Shown: one piece after another, positions 62,425 to 64,000 of the stretch
How positions within the stretch are numbered: the stretch's first letter is position 1
Layout of the letters: each line of letters begins with the position of its first letter
Assembly: GCF_965279055.1 (NCBI RefSeq)
Contig: NZ_OZ257125.1
Span: forward strand, 4,154,001 to 4,218,000
Reading direction: 5' to 3'
Origin: Hydrocarboniphaga sp965279055
GTDB taxonomy: Bacteria; Pseudomonadota; Gammaproteobacteria; Nevskiales; Nevskiaceae
Length of the DNA: 64,000 bases
Notes under the pieces: model-generated
What the model saw: the letters and a program-made list of their open reading frames with translations, nothing else
The model's database searches: none
Told to the model about the DNA's origin: nothing
Translations under genes and position numbers: made by a program

Positions 62425-63591
62425 ATGGACTTTTCACTTTCGCCGCGCCTCGCCGAGCTGCAGCAACGCGTGCGCGACTTCATCGCCAGCGACGTCATTC
62501 CGCTGGAGCGCGATCCGCGCCAGGGAGCGCACGGTCCACACGAGGCGCTGCGCGTCGAACTCACCGACCGCGCGCGTCGCATCGGCCTGCTGACACCGCA
62601 TGCCTCGATCGAACTCGGCGGCCTCGGCCTGTCGCATGTCGAGAAAGCGATCGTGTTCGAGGAAGCCGGCTATTCGCCGTTGGGGCCGGTGGCGCTGAAC
62701 GTTCACGCGCCCGACGAAGGCAATATCCATTTGATGGAACAGGTCGCGACCGAGTCGCAGAAACAGCGCTGGCTGAAGCCGCTGGTCGAAGGCCGCACCC
62801 GTTCCTGCTTTGCGATGACCGAGCCCGCACCGGGTGCCGGTGCCGATCCGGCGATGCTGATGACACGCGCGGTGCGCGACGGCGACGACTATCTGATCAG
62901 CGGTTCGAAGTGGTTCATCACCGGTGCCGAAGGCGCGAGTTTCTGCATCGTCATGGCGAAGATGGACGACGGCAGCGCGACCATGTTTCTGGCCGACATG
63001 GACCAGCCCGGCATCCGCCTGGAGCGGCTGATGGATTCGCTGGATTCCTGCTTTGCCGGCGGCCACGGCGTGCTGCATTTCGATCAGCTGCGTGTGCCCG
63101 CCGCTGACGTGCTCGGCGAAATCGGCAAGGGCTTCCGCTATGCGCAGATCCGTCTGGCGCCGGCGCGGCTGACGCACTGCATGCGCTGGCTGGGCCAGGC
63201 ACGCCGCGCTCACGACGTGGCGCTGGCCTATGCGCGCAAACGCCAGGCGTTCGGCAAGACTCTGGGTGAACACGAAGGCGTCGGCTTCATGCTCGCCGAC
63301 AACGAAATGGATCTGCACGGCGCGCGCCTGTCGATCTGGCACACCGCCTGGATGCTCGACCAGGGTTCACGCGGCAACATCGAATCCAGCATCAGCAAGG
63401 TCGCCGTCTCCGAAGCGGTGTGGCGCGTCGTCGATCGCTGCGTGCAGATCCTCGGCGGCCAGGGCGTCACCGACGAAACCATCGTGATGCGCATCTTCAA
63501 GGACGTGCGCGCCTTCCGCATCTACGACGGCCCCAGCGAAGTGCATCGCTGGAGCATCGCGAAGAAGCTGCTGGCGGAGACGGCGCGCTGA
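62425..63591 (+). CDS. Acyl-CoA dehydrogenase
   Basis: 388 residues. CFAMTEPAPGAGADPAMLMT is the FAD-binding middle-domain motif, YAQIRLAPARLTHCMRWLG, QAFGKTLGEHEGVGFMLAD and QILGGQGVTDETIVMRIFKD follow. The C-terminal RIYDGPSEVHRWSIAKKL is standard. The acid substrate may be cyclic or branched. This gene ends the rightward operon. Confidence 0.94.
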   Translation: MDFSLSPRLAELQQRVRDFIASDVIPLERDPRQGAHGPHEALRVELTDRARRIGLLTPHASIELGGLGLSHVEKAIVFEEAGYSPLGPVALNVHAPDEGNIHLMEQVATESQKQRWLKPLVEGRTRSCFAMTEPAPGAGADPAMLMTRAVRDGDDYLISGSKWFITGAEGASFCIVMAKMDDGSATMFLADMDQPGIRLERLMDSLDSCFAGGHGVLHFDQLRVPAADVLGEIGKGFRYAQIRLAPARLTHCMRWLGQARRAHDVALAYARKRQAFGKTLGEHEGVGFMLADNEMDLHGARLSIWHTAWMLDQGSRGNIESSISKVAVSEAVWRVVDRCVQILGGQGVTDETIVMRIFKDVRAFRIYDGPSEVHRWSIAKKLLAETAR

Positions 63592-63629
63592 AAGACGGCG
63601 GGTCGTGGGCCGCCGTCTCAGGGAACCTC

Positions 63630-64000
63630 TTAATTCAATGCCAGCGCGTAAAGCCGCGCGATATCGGCGCTGCCGTCGCTGGCCTTGATCGTGCTCCAGC
63701 TACGCTTCGCCGCGGCCTTGTCGCCGGCCAGCGCTTGCGCATAACCCAGATGCAACAGCGCCTGATCGGCCGACTTCAGAGCGCCCTTGGCGATGCCCTG
63801 CTGCATCAGCGCGAGGCCTTTTTCGCTTTGCCCATACGCGACATAGTTGAAGCCGGTGTTGACCAGCGCGTCGCCGCTAGCCTGCGCGGCAGCGGCTTTC
63901 TCGCCTTCGGCGAGCGTGGCCTTGTCTTCGGCGATCTTCTTGGTGACCAGATCCTTCAGGCGCTGATGGCGCGGCGCGTCGGGGCCGGCACCGAGCAGCT
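63630..64000 (-). CDS. Helical repeat (TPR/Sel1-like) protein, C-terminal part
   Basis: The minus strand carries the last 122 or so codons, ending ARLYALALN-TAA at 63630; the start lies beyond the window. GFNYVAYGQSEKGLALMQQG and SADQALLHLGYAQALAGDKA suggest helix-turn-helix repeats as in TPR proteins. No further identification is possible from this part. Confidence 0.65.
   Translation of the reverse strand, partial: LLGAGPDAPRHQRLKDLVTKKIAEDKATLAEGEKAAAAQASGDALVNTGFNYVAYGQSEKGLALMQQGIAKGALKSADQALLHLGYAQALAGDKAAAKRSWSTIKASDGSADIARLYALALN

Overview
The window is high-GC DNA, densely coded, from an aerobic Gram-negative bacterium. Outer-membrane barrels, a TonB-dependent receptor, a TolA-like protein, Tat signals, REP-type palindromes and a DUF1302/DUF1329/RND operon point to a gammaproteobacterium. 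A relative of the Nevskiales or Xanthomonadales is my inference, not something the sequence proves. No rRNA, tRNA or CRISPR was recognised.

Region 1 (about 1-10,050) is one long minus-strand envelope operon. In transcription order it holds a 30-codon leader ORF, an RND/MMPL transporter, a DUF1329 protein, a Ycf48-like beta-propeller, a DUF1302 outer-membrane barrel, a second DUF1329 protein, a TolA-like periplasm-spanning protein and the start of a formylglycine-generating-enzyme-like protein. Together they look like an inner-to-outer-membrane export or trafficking route for a hydrophobic compound. Region 2 (10,256-16,127) has an RDD membrane protein, an orphan propeller histidine kinase, a GNAT acetyltransferase, a small lipoprotein and an ArsN2-type acetyltransferase.

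Region 3 (16,136-21,055) is an integron-type gene-cassette array without an integron integrase. It has six well-formed attC sites and two degenerate ones. All cassettes are read on the minus strand: a 31-residue membrane peptide, DUF4279, a truncated ORF, a secreted binding-domain protein, two small membrane proteins and an HNH nuclease. An IS3-family element has split the HNH gene with a 6-bp target duplication, and an IS110-type remnant lies in another cassette. An IS91-family transposase with a tyrosine recombinase abuts the array at 21.1-23.4 kb. Region 4 (23.6-28.0 kb) holds an S53 peptidase with a GlyGly-CTERM tail, a DUF2946-like protein, a perfect 28-bp REP pair and a DUF6683-like protein.

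Region 5 (28,046-63,591) is a roughly 35-kb catabolic cluster in several divergent operons. It encodes uptake (TonB-dependent receptor), oxygenation (Rieske oxygenase, P450), redox enzymes (GMC oxidoreductase, six SDRs, two MDR reductases, an Old Yellow Enzyme homologue), CoA activation and beta-oxidation-like steps (acyl-CoA synthetase, three acyl-CoA dehydrogenases, enoyl-CoA hydratase, thiolase-fold protein plus DUF35 partner, MmsA) and a 2-oxoacid dehydrogenase whose E2 is split into a free lipoyl domain and a separate catalytic core. Two ThuA proteins, a TIM-barrel isomerase, two SnoaL-fold proteins and LysR, LuxR and TetR regulators complete it. The substrate cannot be read from sequence; a hydrophobic cyclic or branched carboxylic acid (terpenoid- or steroid-like) fits best. 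The window ends in a partial repeat-rich protein gene.
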